A DNA stretch of 64,000 nucleotides from Amblyornis subalaris (Eukaryota; Chordata; Aves; Passeriformes; Ptilonorhynchidae), in NCBI GenBank assembly GCA_018881555.1, contig JACAXG010000032.1, forward strand, positions 1,686,837 through 1,750,836. The letters are read 5' to 3'. Below, in pieces: positions 38,283 to 51,252 of this stretch. Position 1 is the stretch's first letter; the number at the start of each line of letters is the position of its first letter. Made by a program: the position numbers and the translations under genes. The notes below the pieces were generated by a model. It had not been told where the DNA came from and ran no database searches. It was given only the letters and a program-made list of their open reading frames with translations.

Positions 38283-41017
38283 CTGAGGCAGCCAGCACCA
38301 CCAGCACAAAAAAGAGAATGGGGCAGCAGTAATGCTCACCCAGTATCAAATTAAACCCTGCATGGGGTGGATCATACTTGTCTGTTCTCGATTGTTGGGA
38401 CTGCCAGGAGGATTGGATTATTGACTGCTCTGAAAGCACGAGGTATGACAATATTGGAGAAAATCAAGAGATGTAAATATTATATCCATATTTTTCTATC
38501 CCCACAAAAGAAGTTAATATATTTTAACTGTAAATAAATAATAATGACACGAAGCCAAGCACACCCAAAAATATACAGCTGAATATATCTGAGCTGAGAC
38601 TTTACAGCTGCAGCTTGGGATTTTATACACAATTTGGGTTTTTCTGTTCTTCATTCCTCATGTGGGAAATAAAAAAAAAGGAATGAGCTCTAAAGTGGAC
38701 TGCCAGAACATGGGGAAAAAAATGAACTGTACGATNCATTTGCACTTGGCTTGTTGTTTGTTGTGTTTTTAATCAGAGAGGGAAAAAGACCCAATTACTG
38801 TTCTGAAATGAAAGATTCACTCTGGATAGTCATTGACACTTGTCAGACTGCACTTTATGGCTTTTCTTCATGACCACCAGCACAATAAGCACTCAGCATT
38901 TGACTTTCAGTGCAAACATTTCAAAACATCAAGTACATGAAAACAGTCTGCGCAGAGTATCTTCCTGATAGTCCCTAAATGTCCTCCAATGTTATTCAAA
39001 GAAAAATATTTGTTCCAAGATATGTAAAAAAGTGGAAATTTTGATGTGATGCTACTTCAGATTAAAACCAAGCAATTTCATTTTATGCTTTATATGCTCT
39101 CCAGTNCCACTAAGTATAATTATAGACTTCTGTCTACTTACAAATCTCTCTGTACAATGGAAAAAGCAATAAACACAGGTTCTGCCAGCAATCAGATAAC
39201 ACTTATCGTAAACAATAGCTTTTACGATCTATTTGAAATGGGTTCAGCTGCTACAACTTAAGATTTGGTTATTTTTGTTTTCGTGTTGGATTTGCAGCAG
39301 GTGGTAAGGACATGATAGAAGTGTTTAGTCACAAGAGATTTCGAAAAGGGACTAGTATTGCATTGCATATGAAATGTGACAGAAATTTATTTTACAAAAT
39401 CAGTTTTCCATCTCCCAGGGGCCTCTAACTAGTTTGTAGAGGCTACTTCTGAAACTTTGTTCTTCTTGGCTCTCAGCTCTCCCAGAACCACATACAGCTT
39501 ATGCCACACAAAGGGTGACCCACATTCAGAAGTGACTCCAAACCCCATCAGTTCTGTGTGCCAGTTTCTTATGCAAGCGGGAAATTGTACAATGCCCCGA
39601 AGTAAATGTTAACTGCTGATAGGNGCTCAGCAAAGATGGACCAAATTTCCTGCAATTCAGAGAAGAGTGATTCACTGTAGCTCTGGAAAGCTGGGAAAGA
39701 GCCCTGAGGAGCTCAGAAGTCTCCACGTCCTGCTCTGAACGAATCCTGCACCATGAAAATGCTACACATCACAACTCTGTATTGTATCACAATAGTGATC
39801 CCAGCATGAGATCAGTCAGCAATACAGGGACATATCTGCAGTGAGGACACAGAGTTGAAAAGAAACTTAAAGGCTGGATGGGACAGGGTAGTCCCCTCCA
39901 TGGATCCTAGCTCTTCAGAGATGCAATGGTTCCACCTTGCTCCTCCACAGATGTGTTTTCCTACCCATATCCTCGCTCCTGGCAGCCCCAAAGGCTGAGC
40001 TCACTCACATGGGACACAAAAATGCTTTACACACTATCCAAATAAAAAACTGTTTTGTGGCCCATTTTCTCAGTCTGAGAGAGACCAGATCCAGTAAGTC
40101 CATTGATAACTTCCATGAAGACAAGGAATGTTAACATCAACTTCAGNGGTCAAGGATTCAACACTAGTGAAGCCACGAAAAATTACTGCAATCTAATGTT
40201 ATCTCTCTCCCTCCAGGTATATATCACTTTGAGTTGCAAGATACTTAAGGTTNGTACTTTGTTTATTTTCCTAAAGCAGATTAGCAAGAAAATGGAAGGC
40301 TAACAGAACATTAAGGCTGAGAATTTAAATGAACTAGTTAGGAAAAACAAGGCTGTAATTCTCCTAACCACTCTACNTCAACCATATTGCACATATTCAG
40401 AAATCAGTGCTGTTGTAGAGGCTGGGAAATTTATGTTGCAGTATACCTGTAATATGAGAGTCACATTTATTGCAGGAACTTTTAATTTCCTAACTTGTAC
40501 NTTAAATTCCCAATATAGCTTAATGCTAGCTGTCTTTTCGTGGTGGTTTTTTTTTTTTAAACACTTATGTCCCATGCTTTTAAAATAAATGAATGAAACA
40601 GTGTTTGAATACTGAAACAAATGCAGACAACTTTTGCCAATTTTTATATACAATTTACAGACTAAATATATCAATCCACCTCACATCTATACCTTTCAAA
40701 TCAATTACTGAAATAACCACAGTTAGTGCACAGAATCCAACAGCATGTGTAATTGGAGCCTTGCATATTAACNTTTAGAGAAACCTTGTGGATGTGTGAC
40801 TAGAACCTCAACAACTTCCAGAATTACTTCAGACANCTCCAAAAGACACAACATAGTTAANGTTCAGGGTGGGAGAAGGGGACTTGGAAATTTTAAAAGC
40901 TCCACCCAGAGGCGACTAGCTCATGCTGTGTTAGCCTTTCTCCCCACCCTTCCCAAAACCCCTCCCCAGAACCATGACTAATACAGTTTCATTTGACAAG
41001 TATTTTCTGTAACTTAG
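38283..41017. other. AT-rich unique sequence, no gene seen
   Basis: I see no gene, repeat family or long frame. Ambiguous bases are frequent around 40146-40860. A T-rich run lies near 40549. Confidence 0.5.
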
Positions 41018-41164
41018 TTAATAAAGTCTGTGGGCCAAGAAGACAGCAGCAGCTGCCCCAGCCAAGATGCCACCTACGCTTGCTGAGAAGCACTTGGTGC
41101 CTTTAGCGACCGCAGCTTTGACTTCAGTTTTCCCACCCAATTTGAGCAGAACCCTTTTCTGCAT
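41018..41164 (-). CDS. Small hydrophobic open frame, doubtful
   Basis: On the minus strand an ATG at 41162-41164 opens 48 codons ending in TAA at 41018-41020. The product has a basic N-terminal half (MQKRVLLKLGGK..) followed by a Gly/Ala-rich hydrophobic stretch of about 20 residues (SASVGGILAGAAAAVFLAH) and a short tail RLY, so it could be a single-pass or tail-anchored membrane peptide. An in-frame stop lies five codons upstream of the ATG in what would otherwise be continuing frame. I recognise no family. An isolated frame of this length occurs often by chance; a last exon or pseudogene remnant of a small membrane protein is the alternative. No splice or promoter evidence supports it. Confidence 0.12.
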   Translation of the reverse strand: MQKRVLLKLGGKTEVKAAVAKGTKCFSASVGGILAGAAAAVFLAHRLY

Positions 41165-43683
41165 GATGCACTTAGCAAGGGATTTCTACCCTGATTAAAA
41201 CCTCTTGAGCTTCCCGCCAATGGCCAGCAAAATTCAGTTAAAAATGCNCCTTTTCTACCAACTCAGTGAGCAGGCTTTCCTCAGTAAGACACCAAATGCA
41301 ATTACCTAGCACGAACCATTCCTACCCTGTCTCTCATGAGTAAGGGGAGAGAAAGGCTCATGGTTTCCAGCATCCGAGGTTGCTTTTTGCCTTCAGGTCA
41401 GCATCCTTGCCAGCACAGAATCCTCACGCCTACACACTCCTTTCTTAAGTTCACATTTGCTTCAGGGAGGAAAAGATGCCTTGAAAGCGGGATCCAGGAC
41501 AAACACAAGACCTCATAGCTGACATAACCCAGAAAACATCTTCAAAGCTTTGTCCTTCCAAAACTGGGACTAAGGTACAAAACTATTTAAAACCATTCTT
41601 CTTCTGCATGAATTTGCAAGCTAGTCCAAACAGCAAGAGAACGATGACCCCCTCACCTCTCACAAGAACACATTTCAGAAATGGAGGTTAGTGAGTGACA
41701 GACATTTCTATTTTGCAGCCTCGAGATGCAGAGCAGATCCCAAACACCATTTAACACTGCCACTTTCGTTCATAGTTCAGCCCAGCTTCAACAGAGGCTC
41801 TACCTTTGAAATGACTGCAACGGCTCATCCTACTTTCCCAGACCAAGGTTTAAAAATCCCAAAATAGCTATAGCAAATGTGCTTGGTACAGACGTGAGGA
41901 AGGGCAATCTGGGTCGTCTTCTCCTCACAGAACGATGCTGAAGTCTGGCCAGACTCCAGGAATGTGCATTTCCCTGCAGATGGCTATGGCAACATTTAAC
42001 AGTAGGAACCATAAAAGACTTCCACTTCTAATTATGTATGTTTTTTTTTTTTTTTTTAAGAGGGTGGGCTTCTCTCCTCTACCATTTTTTTTTTACCCTA
42101 TTTAAAGGTAATCACCACATGCTTAGATTTCCCCTTTCAGAATTTATTTAGCTTTAAGATACCTCAGGCCAAACAAATTTTATCTGTTCAATATATTAGA
42201 GTCCAGTACACTTCAGAGCAGACAGATTACTGCCACAGTACTATGTAAATCAAACCCACGTGTTAAGGAAAACAGTAATGCAATGCAATGAGTGCCTGTC
42301 CACAGTCATTCAGCTTTTAAGTGTCACTCCCACGTTTACCATATGAATAGATGAAGATTCCCTCAAAGCAACAGAATCTTAATTCTCTCCCCAGATTCAA
42401 ATGTATGCATTCAGGAAACACTTCAAACATCAATATCTTTTCCTCCTAAGGCACACTTCTTGTCTGTAATTAGTTTCCATTGGTCAAGTGGGTTTCCTTC
42501 TATATATCAGGCTATAGGAATGTTTTAAGTGATGCTTTATGATTCATCCTACACTGTCTAATATGATTTTTTTTCCTGTTAACCCAGAATAAGAATGAAT
42601 GGAGAGAAAAAGGAGAGAAGGGNAAAAAAATGATCTTGCAATCATATTGTTACACTGTGCANAGTTTATGGCTGGCTCACATCCAGTTTGTGGTTGCGAT
42701 AAGAAATGTGTAATCCTATTATACGGAGAGGAGTCAGAATGTACAAATAGGTCCTGGAAATAGGAACTTCTCCTGTAAGATTATTCTTCTCACCATAATA
42801 ATTCTGCAAGTAGGTCTNGATGGGAGCTCTTCGCTCTTCTCCCCACTGCTAATGGAAAGCCAACTGTCAAAACAATCCACGGCACAGGGGCTGGGATTTT
42901 TGCAGAAGACAAAAAGAAGTGGTTCTGTGCATTTGCGTACAAGAGCAACGTTAATTAGAACAAGGGCTCTGAGCCCTCGCAGGCTGGCACATCAGGACTG
43001 TATCCCATCCCATCAAGAGAGCCCGGCTTGCTCCGATGCTGCCACATTCTGTGAAGTTGCCAAATCCTGCACACTCAGGAGTTTTTAGGAACCATTAACT
43101 GCTTATCACTGACAAAAGCTGGTTCTTGTGGCACTTCACATAGCTGCTGCCTTAAAAAGACACACAGAAACCATTCCCCAGGCATAGGGCTACTGGGCTG
43201 CTGGAAGTATGTTCTTGCGCTGGAGGCAGAAAACCAAATACCACCTACGTAAGTCAGGATCACCCTGGAGTTAAATTCCTGAATAATTCCAGCCCAATTA
43301 TCTATTTTTCTCATTTCCTTTGCATGACAATACTGCATTGCTGTGGTTATGATTCAAAAAAGGGGCTATGCATTCCCCAATGTGCCCCACAGGCATAAGT
43401 GCTTTTGACATAAGTGAGAGAAGTTAAAATACAGGACAGTGCTCTCTTGGGAGACTCTCTTCACAAGGACTCTTGCAGCAGGGAGGTGATGAAATCCATG
43501 CCAGAAACAGCTGTGCCCCCAAGTGAACCAGGTCAGTGATTAACCTTACTCCTGTCTGACCAAAAAGTAAGTTTTTCAGAAAGAAGGGCTTTTGAAGTGC
43601 AAAATTTTAAGAAAGAACGGCTTTTTCCTAGGAAAAAGAATAAATAGAACAACCCACCTGCAAGTATGTCATGCAGGAGTAAA
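41165..43683. other. Unique sequence, no gene seen
   Basis: I see no gene. A 17-base T run at 42041-42057 is followed by an AT-rich block to about 42800. Confidence 0.5.
42041..42057 (+). repeat. T17 homopolymer
   Basis: Seventeen consecutive T follow ATGTATG; it could be the antisense of a decayed poly(A) tail, but no retroposed body is recognisable upstream or downstream. Confidence 0.85.
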
Positions 43684-43934
43684 GAACAAGTGATAGCACA
43701 AAAGGAAATGGCCTCAAGTCACACTAGAGGATGTTTAGATTGGATATTAAGAGAAAATTCTTCACTGAAAGGGTGGCCAGGCTTTGGAACAGGGAATCAC
43801 CATCCCAGGAAGCATTCAATAAACATCTAGATGTGGCACTAAGGGACATGATTTGGTGGTGAACCTGGCAGTGTTAGGGTAATGGCTGGACTCCATGATC
43901 CTAGAGGTCTTTTCCAACCTTAAGGATTCTATGA
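43684..43934 (+). mobile_element. CR1 LINE 3' fragment with degraded ORF2 tail
   Basis: This sense copy ends TTCCAACCTTAAGGATTCTATGA, the CR1 terminus. Read from 43690, the frame gives DSTKGNGLKSH, a TAG stop, then RMFRLDIKRKFFTERVARLW, then SPSQEAFNKHLDVALRDM, which is the C-terminal tail of CR1 ORF2. Between LWNR and ESPS about six codons are missing relative to the usual LPREVV segment, an in-frame deletion. One premature stop and this deletion make it non-functional, yet the frame is otherwise preserved, suggesting moderate age. The element is 5'-truncated at about 43684. Confidence 0.95.
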
Positions 43935-46900
43935 CATGGTCATATGGCTTCAAGGTAAATACAAGCACCCTAAACCAGCTGAAGCAGCAGCAGGGTACAT
44001 CAGCTTGTTATGAGCCCCATCAGACTCTGGGTAGAGTATTAGGAGCTTTTGAACACTCTGGGCTGGTATATTTGAAGACACCAAGCTAGACTGGGTGTAT
44101 TTGCATAACACTGCAATTCCCTCTGTGACTGCAACATCAACACACTCAGTAAGTACTGACAAAATGCCTTTAGCATCCTGTCTTCCAACTTGCTGCAGCA
44201 GCAGAGCTCACAGGTAGAAAATGTAATTCTCTTCTGGGTAGAAAAGGGAATCTGAGATGAGAAAAAAAATACTTCGTTCTATGAAAATCAAGATACTCTA
44301 CAGTTACAGGCATAAAGGACAGTGACTAAATGGTGTCCTAGGTCAGGGGAGCACTTCCGTTATGCATTTCCGTTAAGGATGCAGGAGGATACATGTATAA
44401 ACCAGAATTTAAACATACTAAATAAGCAAGGTGTGTTGTTTTTTTTACCTTAAATAGTACTCTCCCAATAAGATCACCAAATCCTGGATTTTCTCAGCCA
44501 CTCTATGAAACAAGCATCAGACCACGCAGAGACTGAGGGCAGCCTCAGGTTTGACTGGATATGAGATGCCTGCCAACCTCAGTGGTTCTTTGAGTCTCTG
44601 ATAATTAAACAATGTTTATTTCTTGGAAAAAAAGGTTGAATGTCACAAATTTTAAGGGTAAAATAACAGTGAAGGGATCAGATTTAAATGATTCTGTTGA
44701 GTTAAAGTGGACAATAACACGTGTTGCAACCCAATTAGCAAAGAAACTCACCCAGATGTCTTTAAAGTGCCTGTTGCACTCAACCACCTTCACCTGATCT
44801 GACAAATTACCTGATGTAGCTGGACTTTGTTGCAGATTAATTAAAAGAAAACAGCAGAAGAAAGATGGAAGGGAACTGTACAAAAACTGCATAATTTTCC
44901 TATTAATATGAAGCTAGCGTGTTAATGTGAACCTAGCAGTTTGCAAAATCCTTCAGTAAGAGGGAAGTGATAAGTAGTTCAAAGTAGCGAAAGACAACAA
45001 AAAAAAAATCAGAAATCAGCCCATTATAAAAAAAAAAAACTCACGAGACTTATTAAAAAGGAAATATGGATCCTTTATTTTTTATGTGATTTTTAGGGGG
45101 TCGTTTCATTTTTTTCCCCGCTTCTTCTCACCACAGTTAGTGCTGGCACTGCAGAAAGCTGCAGCAGATGCTGATGCATGTTCATGCAGACACAAATCCT
45201 CAGCCATTATTCAGCAAACAAAGGCATTGACGTAGCTGCCCTGTGTGGTAGGGCGGGGCACTTAATCAAAACAGCCTTTAAAAAAAAGAGTAAATCGTAA
45301 TCATCTCCTGAGGGCCACTCAGGGTTTCCTGCAAGGAACGCATGACTATTTGTTAATCCAAGTGCCACTCTAGAGACCTTTCAGGAAGACCAGGAGGGTC
45401 TGGAAGGTCTGGGAAGGACGGACCAGCCGACTCACATGGTCATGGTCCAGCGTGGTGGCAGCACGGTGACACTGCCCTTTGTGCTCCTCGGCACTGGGCA
45501 CCTGCTGTGTGAGTNACACACAGCCCACACCTGGGGGGAAAGCAATGACACTGCAGCCTCAAAAGGCTTGGCCACCACCCCCAAATGTCATGTTTTAGAC
45601 TTGAGCTGTCCTCTCCATATCCATGCAACACCACCTCCAGTGCATAACTCTGGCACTGCCATGCACCTAACACTAAATAAAGGTGTGCTGTGCACAGCTA
45701 AGCTAGATCCCCTAGCTCCCTTGCACTCCTGGAGACCATGATGTAGCACCAAGAGGCACTGTCATGATGACAGAGAACAAGTCATCACCTGGCAGGTACA
45801 TACAGCAGTACTTTGGGATGCAAACCACCGTACTTTGCTGACGTGCTTTCTTTAAAACACTTCCATCCTTGCTTGGGACGTGTAAGGATGATTAAGAGTC
45901 ATCCTCTGACTTCTGTTTTCTGTGCTGAAATTACACTGCCGCTTTTTGATATCTGGCTGAAGTGTAACTGACGTCGTTATCAAAACAGAGCTATAGAGAA
46001 AAAGGAACCCACTCTTTAGCAAAATCCTTCAGTAAGGATAAATCACGTTGCCTCTATGTTCTATGTTTTACACATCAAAATGCACACAGACAGAAACAAA
46101 CCAGCAGCTGGGGCTCCAGCACAGTGCACTCACAAAGACAGATCCTTCCACATCTTCTTCATCATTTCCTGACAAACAGGCAGGCAGATAACCAGAAAAT
46201 TTTGTCTGAAAATTTCTTGATGACTTGGAAGGGGTTCCTGATGCCTCCAACACTGCTTAGGCTGTGCAGGAACAAATACTCCCTTGTACAAGTGGGATCT
46301 GCTAAGATCTCAATAAACCTTTTCCATGTATGTTGGAATAGAAAAGACCATTTATTTAACTTCTAGTCCATACAAAAGACTAGCAAAGATAAAGATGTTT
46401 GCATACTTACAGGTCATTCAACAAGTCGTGTTATGCCAGGAAAGCCTAAAGAAAGGCAAAAAGGAATTGCATACTTTGGCAGTAGGCATGACTTTGGCCT
46501 CCTCTGCCATTTGTTCCCTCTTTTACTGTATATTCAGTAAGCATGTATTTTGATATCTGTTCTAACTGTACAGAAAGGAAAAACAAAGGGAGGACAAAAA
46601 TGCATGAAGGAAGTCAAGGGTGCTGTGTGAAGTGCAAGGATAGTAGTTAATGGTGGAGAGAAAAGGAAATAAATTGTGTACTGATCTATGAAAAAAAGCA
46701 ACAAAAAACATATATGAATGAAGAAAAATTAAAATTTACCAAAAACAAGTCAGTAATTAACAGCAGATTTCCCACTGACCAGTTGTGATCTGAGCAATTA
46801 TGGTAGTAACAACCATCTTCATTTCTTCATCTATTTATTTAACAACTAAAAATACAGGAAAGATCTTCAGATGGAAGCACTTTTTCTACAAGATCTCTTT

Positions 46901-49900
46901 CCTCTGAGAAACAGTAAAAACAGAGGCAGCCTATTAAAAAGTCTCCTCCTATTCAAAGTGCCAATTTAAAGACTTCAGCCCAAGAAAATTCAAGTATGAA
47001 GAAATGCCTCCCCCCGCCAAGCCCAGCAAGTCCCTTCCCCATCAGTCTCCAAACCAAACAATACTGTACAAGTCTACCNAAAAGAATGCAGCAGTTGCCT
47101 TGAAGTCCCAATGCAGTTTTCATACGGTTCATTGTTTGAGCTAATTTAATTAAGAGAGGGTCCAGATGATGATTATCCTGGCAAAAGGAAACTGTACAGA
47201 CAATACAATGGCAGACTGCCACGATCATTGCATTTTAGCTCTGAACAGAAAACAGAACTAAAGGAAGAGGATGACACAAGCCCACCTTGCTAGCCACCAA
47301 AAAAAGCTGAAATCTTCCAACCATTCCCACAGGCTGGAATGAGACTCAGCTGTTGCCCAGTCTGNTAATTTTTGGCACTCCATTAAGTGCTGTGAACATG
47401 ACCATGATCAGTTTAAGCAGGAAAATCTACCATCACACTATGCTTCAATGACAACTTAGTCACACACACCCTCCAGCCCAGGCAATGAAAGTGGCATTAT
47501 TTATGGTCCAAACACCGGTGTGAGGTACAGGTGGTCTGGGCTCCACTCCCAACACCTTTCTGCAATTTCCTAGGGAAATGTAGTGCTCACCTCCATCTAC
47601 AATAGCAAGGTCATATCAAGTTTATAAGGTCTGTATAAATATTTAAGTATAATAAAATGATAAAATTTTAAGGAATATATAAACAACTCAGGGCTTGAAG
47701 TTCAGCTGTCTAGAGAGCTCCACTCAAATTAGAAGCAGCAAGCCTTCTATGGAAACCTTTCTGAAAACCATTCTTGGATTAGGAATATTTCTTGAAACTC
47801 TGTAGGGACATAAATCAGTGCTGCTGATCTGCACGCTCTCATAGTTCAAAGTCTAGTAGTACCAAACTGAATTTCACTATTTCCATGTGCAGACATTTCT
47901 AAATTAGGGATACTTTTGGGGTTTTTTTAACAACTGGAAGATATTTTTGCACGCAATTTCAGTTCTCATCTACACACTCACGACTGAAAGTTTTTCCTGT
48001 TAATGTTGTACACGAATATAAAAAGAAAAGGAATAAACAAACAAATTCAGCCTCTGCCCAGCAGATGTATGTTTTTTAACAGAAAAGCAAAAATATAAGG
48101 AAAAAAGTCAAATAATTTGATCAAGGTCAAAAAAACAAGCTAGTGGAAAAGTTGGGAGTAAAGTTGAGCACATTATTTCAGCTGTAGATTTCAGAGTTTG
48201 AGGACAGCAGCTTACCTGACAGACCTCCTCTTGGCTCTTGGGTATCTAAACATATACTCCAACCTTATAAACAGATAAACCTTCCTAAAGCAGAATGAAG
48301 ACACTTTGGTCTAATGCCTGAGAGGAAAGATGTTTCAGTGACTAGGAAAACAGCTGCTGCAGTGACAGGAGCTTCAAACCTATTGNTTCTCCAAGGGCCT
48401 TTGGGATACCACACAAATGATGGGAAGCTTGGTAGCCAGAGATTTCATTAAAGCAGCAGCTGATCAGTCTTTGACTTAGTTACACCTCAGAAACAGAGAA
48501 GAGTCCACTGTTCCCAGATTAGGTTTTACAGGAGGTACACTGAGCAACTCCAGCATGATTGTTTTGGAGGACAACTACTCTAAACACTGACAGAGCCTTA
48601 AAGACCACTGCACGATAAGACAGAAGGAATGNATTTTGAACTTATAATAGAAATACCGTCCTTTCAGACTGATGTAGTCATCCTCTCTGCTCATCTCCAG
48701 GTTAGAACACAACAAGTGGAAGATAGAGGATAAGACAACAGGAGTGGCCATGGGTCATCTTCATCTCCAGCCATTCCNCACTTCCAGTTTCAAGTGCTTT
48801 CTTTAATACACACACACCCCCATGCCCACCCCATGGGCAGCTGCTGTAGCTGCTACACCACCACTAAGTGATTGTGAGCGANGGGAAGAGAGCCTCCTGC
48901 AGACACACCCTTTCCCCAACACACCTTTCATACAGCAAGAAGTTTGAGAGTTTCTCAGCTCAGACAGTTCTTCGACACAGCATAATAAAACCCATCCACA
49001 CAGCCAAGGATCTGCCCTCAGCCAGCAGTAATTAAAATTAATCATTCACAATTATTTTCATGGGCATGTTCAGAAAGAGACACCGCCAGCTCGCTGGCTC
49101 CTCAAAGCTGACAGACCTTGAAATAGGCTGTGGTCAGGTAAGAGCATCCCTGGGTTTCAAGCAGTTAAACACATGCTTTGCATATCGATTCACCCTTCCA
49201 CCCGCAGAGCTGACGGTCAGAGCCACCTCTGTCCCCCAGCCCAACACCTGACCTGGCACTAGCGAGGGGCTTTGGTAAGGAAAGATAAGCATTTCTATGC
49301 CTATCATTATTGCTGCTCTGCCTGGAACTCAGGGCCCTATTAAGTGTTAAAATTTCTTATTCTTGAATCTCAGTGTCTTCTGAACTGAAGATTCTTCCCA
49401 TTTTCCACACATTTGTACTGCGGTTTTAATCACTATCTTCTTCCCTTTCAGCTTCATTGGTCACTGCTTATGCTATTCTGAGGTAGAGAGGTTTCTGAGG
49501 TACAGAGTACTCTGAAGGTTATCAGTTTCCAAGCCTCAAAAGCTACTGAAGAAATTAGAGAGGCAAAAGAATGGATGAAATTCAGAGTAAGGCATTAGGA
49601 CTGTCACTTTCTGGAACACTATTTACTTATACAAGCAATTTTTATGGGACTGAACATTTACTATTCATGATAGCAGCCTTGATCAATTCTGCTCCTTTGA
49701 AACTTACTGTAAAACATAAAAGCATCTGTCTCATGTATATACACCCAAAATGTGTAAGCAGTAAGACCGAGATTGTAACCACTGCAAGGAGAAAGCAATC
49801 TCACACCTAACAGACTGCAGATCCCTTGGTATCAACCTGCATAGCGCTCCTTCCTTCCCAGCAACTGGAATATTGATTTTTACAATACCTACCGGAAAAA

Positions 49901-51090
49901 AAGGTTTTCACCAGGTAGAGTGAAGGAGGAGCAGGGTAATGGGATTGCCTGCTTCCCACCATGTGTGTTCTGTAGTTGGAGCTCAAAACTGAATTTAAAA
50001 AAGAGATGGTAGAAGATCCAACTTCTTACATAAATCAACTTGGCATGGCTTTCAGTCAGAAAACTTGAANGGAACAGATATTCTGCCTTTACTAAAATAG
50101 AGAATTGTCTGATAAATAGGCGTTCATTTTGAACTAGAGTGATTTTTGTATGTAGGTATGATGTGCAGGAAATAGGAGCACTGATTGGAGAGTGAAGAGT
50201 TACACAGGTAGNGTTCAGGAAATCTCTCTTTAGGAAATTACAAAAAGAGGTAAACAGAGTAAAAGAAAAGCAGCACTCAAGCTCAAAAATCTCCATGGCC
50301 ATCAGCAACACTACAGCAAGTCTAAAAACATCACCCCTCATTTCTTTATGATTTATGCAGGGTATCCAACTTATTTTTTCCTATACTGTTTATTTACGCC
50401 CTGCTTCTCTTGTATTCTTCACCCCAATTTTTAATCATCACAGTTTCCTAATTCACACTAGATCCTCATTAAGCTACTTTCCCACTGAAGATGGCAGTAA
50501 AGGCATTAGGACCCTAAAATTTAGGGCTCCCCCCTCAACCTCTCCTTTCTGCACCAAGAGCCTGCACTTGCACCTGTAACTTTAGACCCAATATAAATAT
50601 TGCCAACTCCCAGACTGGNTCTCACTTCCATCCCCTCCTTCCACAGCCATGAGTATTTGCAGCTCAGAAGAGCAGTAGAGATCAGTGTCTCCTGCCAGGC
50701 TGACAGGGAAAGCCCAGCCAGTGTCCCAGCTTCCCCCCTCCCAGGGCATTCGACTATAAAGCCTAATTTTGACTTGTGCACTTTATATGTTTTTTGCCCC
50801 ACCTTACAAAACTTTAAAGTTATCTGGGAGAAGGAACTCAAAAGTGTGAAGCAGAGAAATAATTAAAAAGGGCGGCAGCCTGATTTCATCATATATTACA
50901 AGCACTTATCCCTTTGGAAAGTCAAGACTAAATTAATCACNGCTAAAATATTTTACAAGCTTGTACAGACTCAACAGGGACCTTGACTGAACTCCAGCAT
51001 GTGAGAAAAAAGAAAAACAGAGAAAGTGGAGAGGGTACTGTTAGAAGCAGCTTGAAGAGCCCCAAAACAACCTTGGGAAACNAAAAAAAG
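43935..51090. other. Unique sequence, no gene seen
   Basis: I see no gene in this 7 kb. The longest frames are the 150-codon minus-strand frame at 49889-50341 (with two ambiguous bases) and the 101-codon plus-strand frame at 45436-45741; neither is recognisable. CAGGTAAGAG at about 49135 would be a good splice donor, but no acceptor or homology supports an exon. At 47520-47575, GTCTGGGCTCCACTCCCAAC and CTGCAATTTCCTAGG faintly recall sense MIR. Confidence 0.5.
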
Positions 51091-51252
51091 CATCACAGAT
51101 GCTTTGGGTTGGAAGGGACCCTAAAAGACCACCTAGTTCCAACCCCTCTCCCATGGGGGACAGCTTCCACTAGACTAAGTTGCTCAGAGCCCCATCCAGC
51201 CCGGCCTTGAACACTTCCAGGGANGGCGCAGCCACAACTTCTCTTCGTGAAA
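51091..51252 (-). mobile_element. CR1 LINE 3' fragment
   Basis: ATCACAGATGCTTTGGGTTGG, GAAGGGACCCTAAAAGACC, CCTAGTTCCAACCCC, CCATGGGGGACAGCTTCCAC, then TTGCTCAGAGCCCCATCCAG and CGGCCTTGAACACTTCCAGG form the reverse complement of the CR1 3' region in correct order, ending near CACAACTTCTC. The copy is well preserved apart from its single terminal unit, which is diverged. It covers only the 3' untranslated part plus the edge of ORF2. Confidence 0.93.

Noticed and set aside
23055..39300. CTCF-like words (AGCAGGTGGT near 23065 and 39296, CACCAGGTGGT near 33496)
   Set aside because: Each matches the core only partly and E-box-like GCAGGTGG words are common; without a matrix score they are not reported as insulators.
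49060..49145. Possible exon ending in CAGGTAAGAG splice donor
   Set aside because: A good donor alone is common by chance; there is no convincing acceptor, reading-frame homology or recognisable peptide.
49889..50341. 150-codon minus-strand frame
   Set aside because: Phe/Leu/Ser-rich product from low-complexity AT-rich DNA with two unknown bases; no family resemblance.
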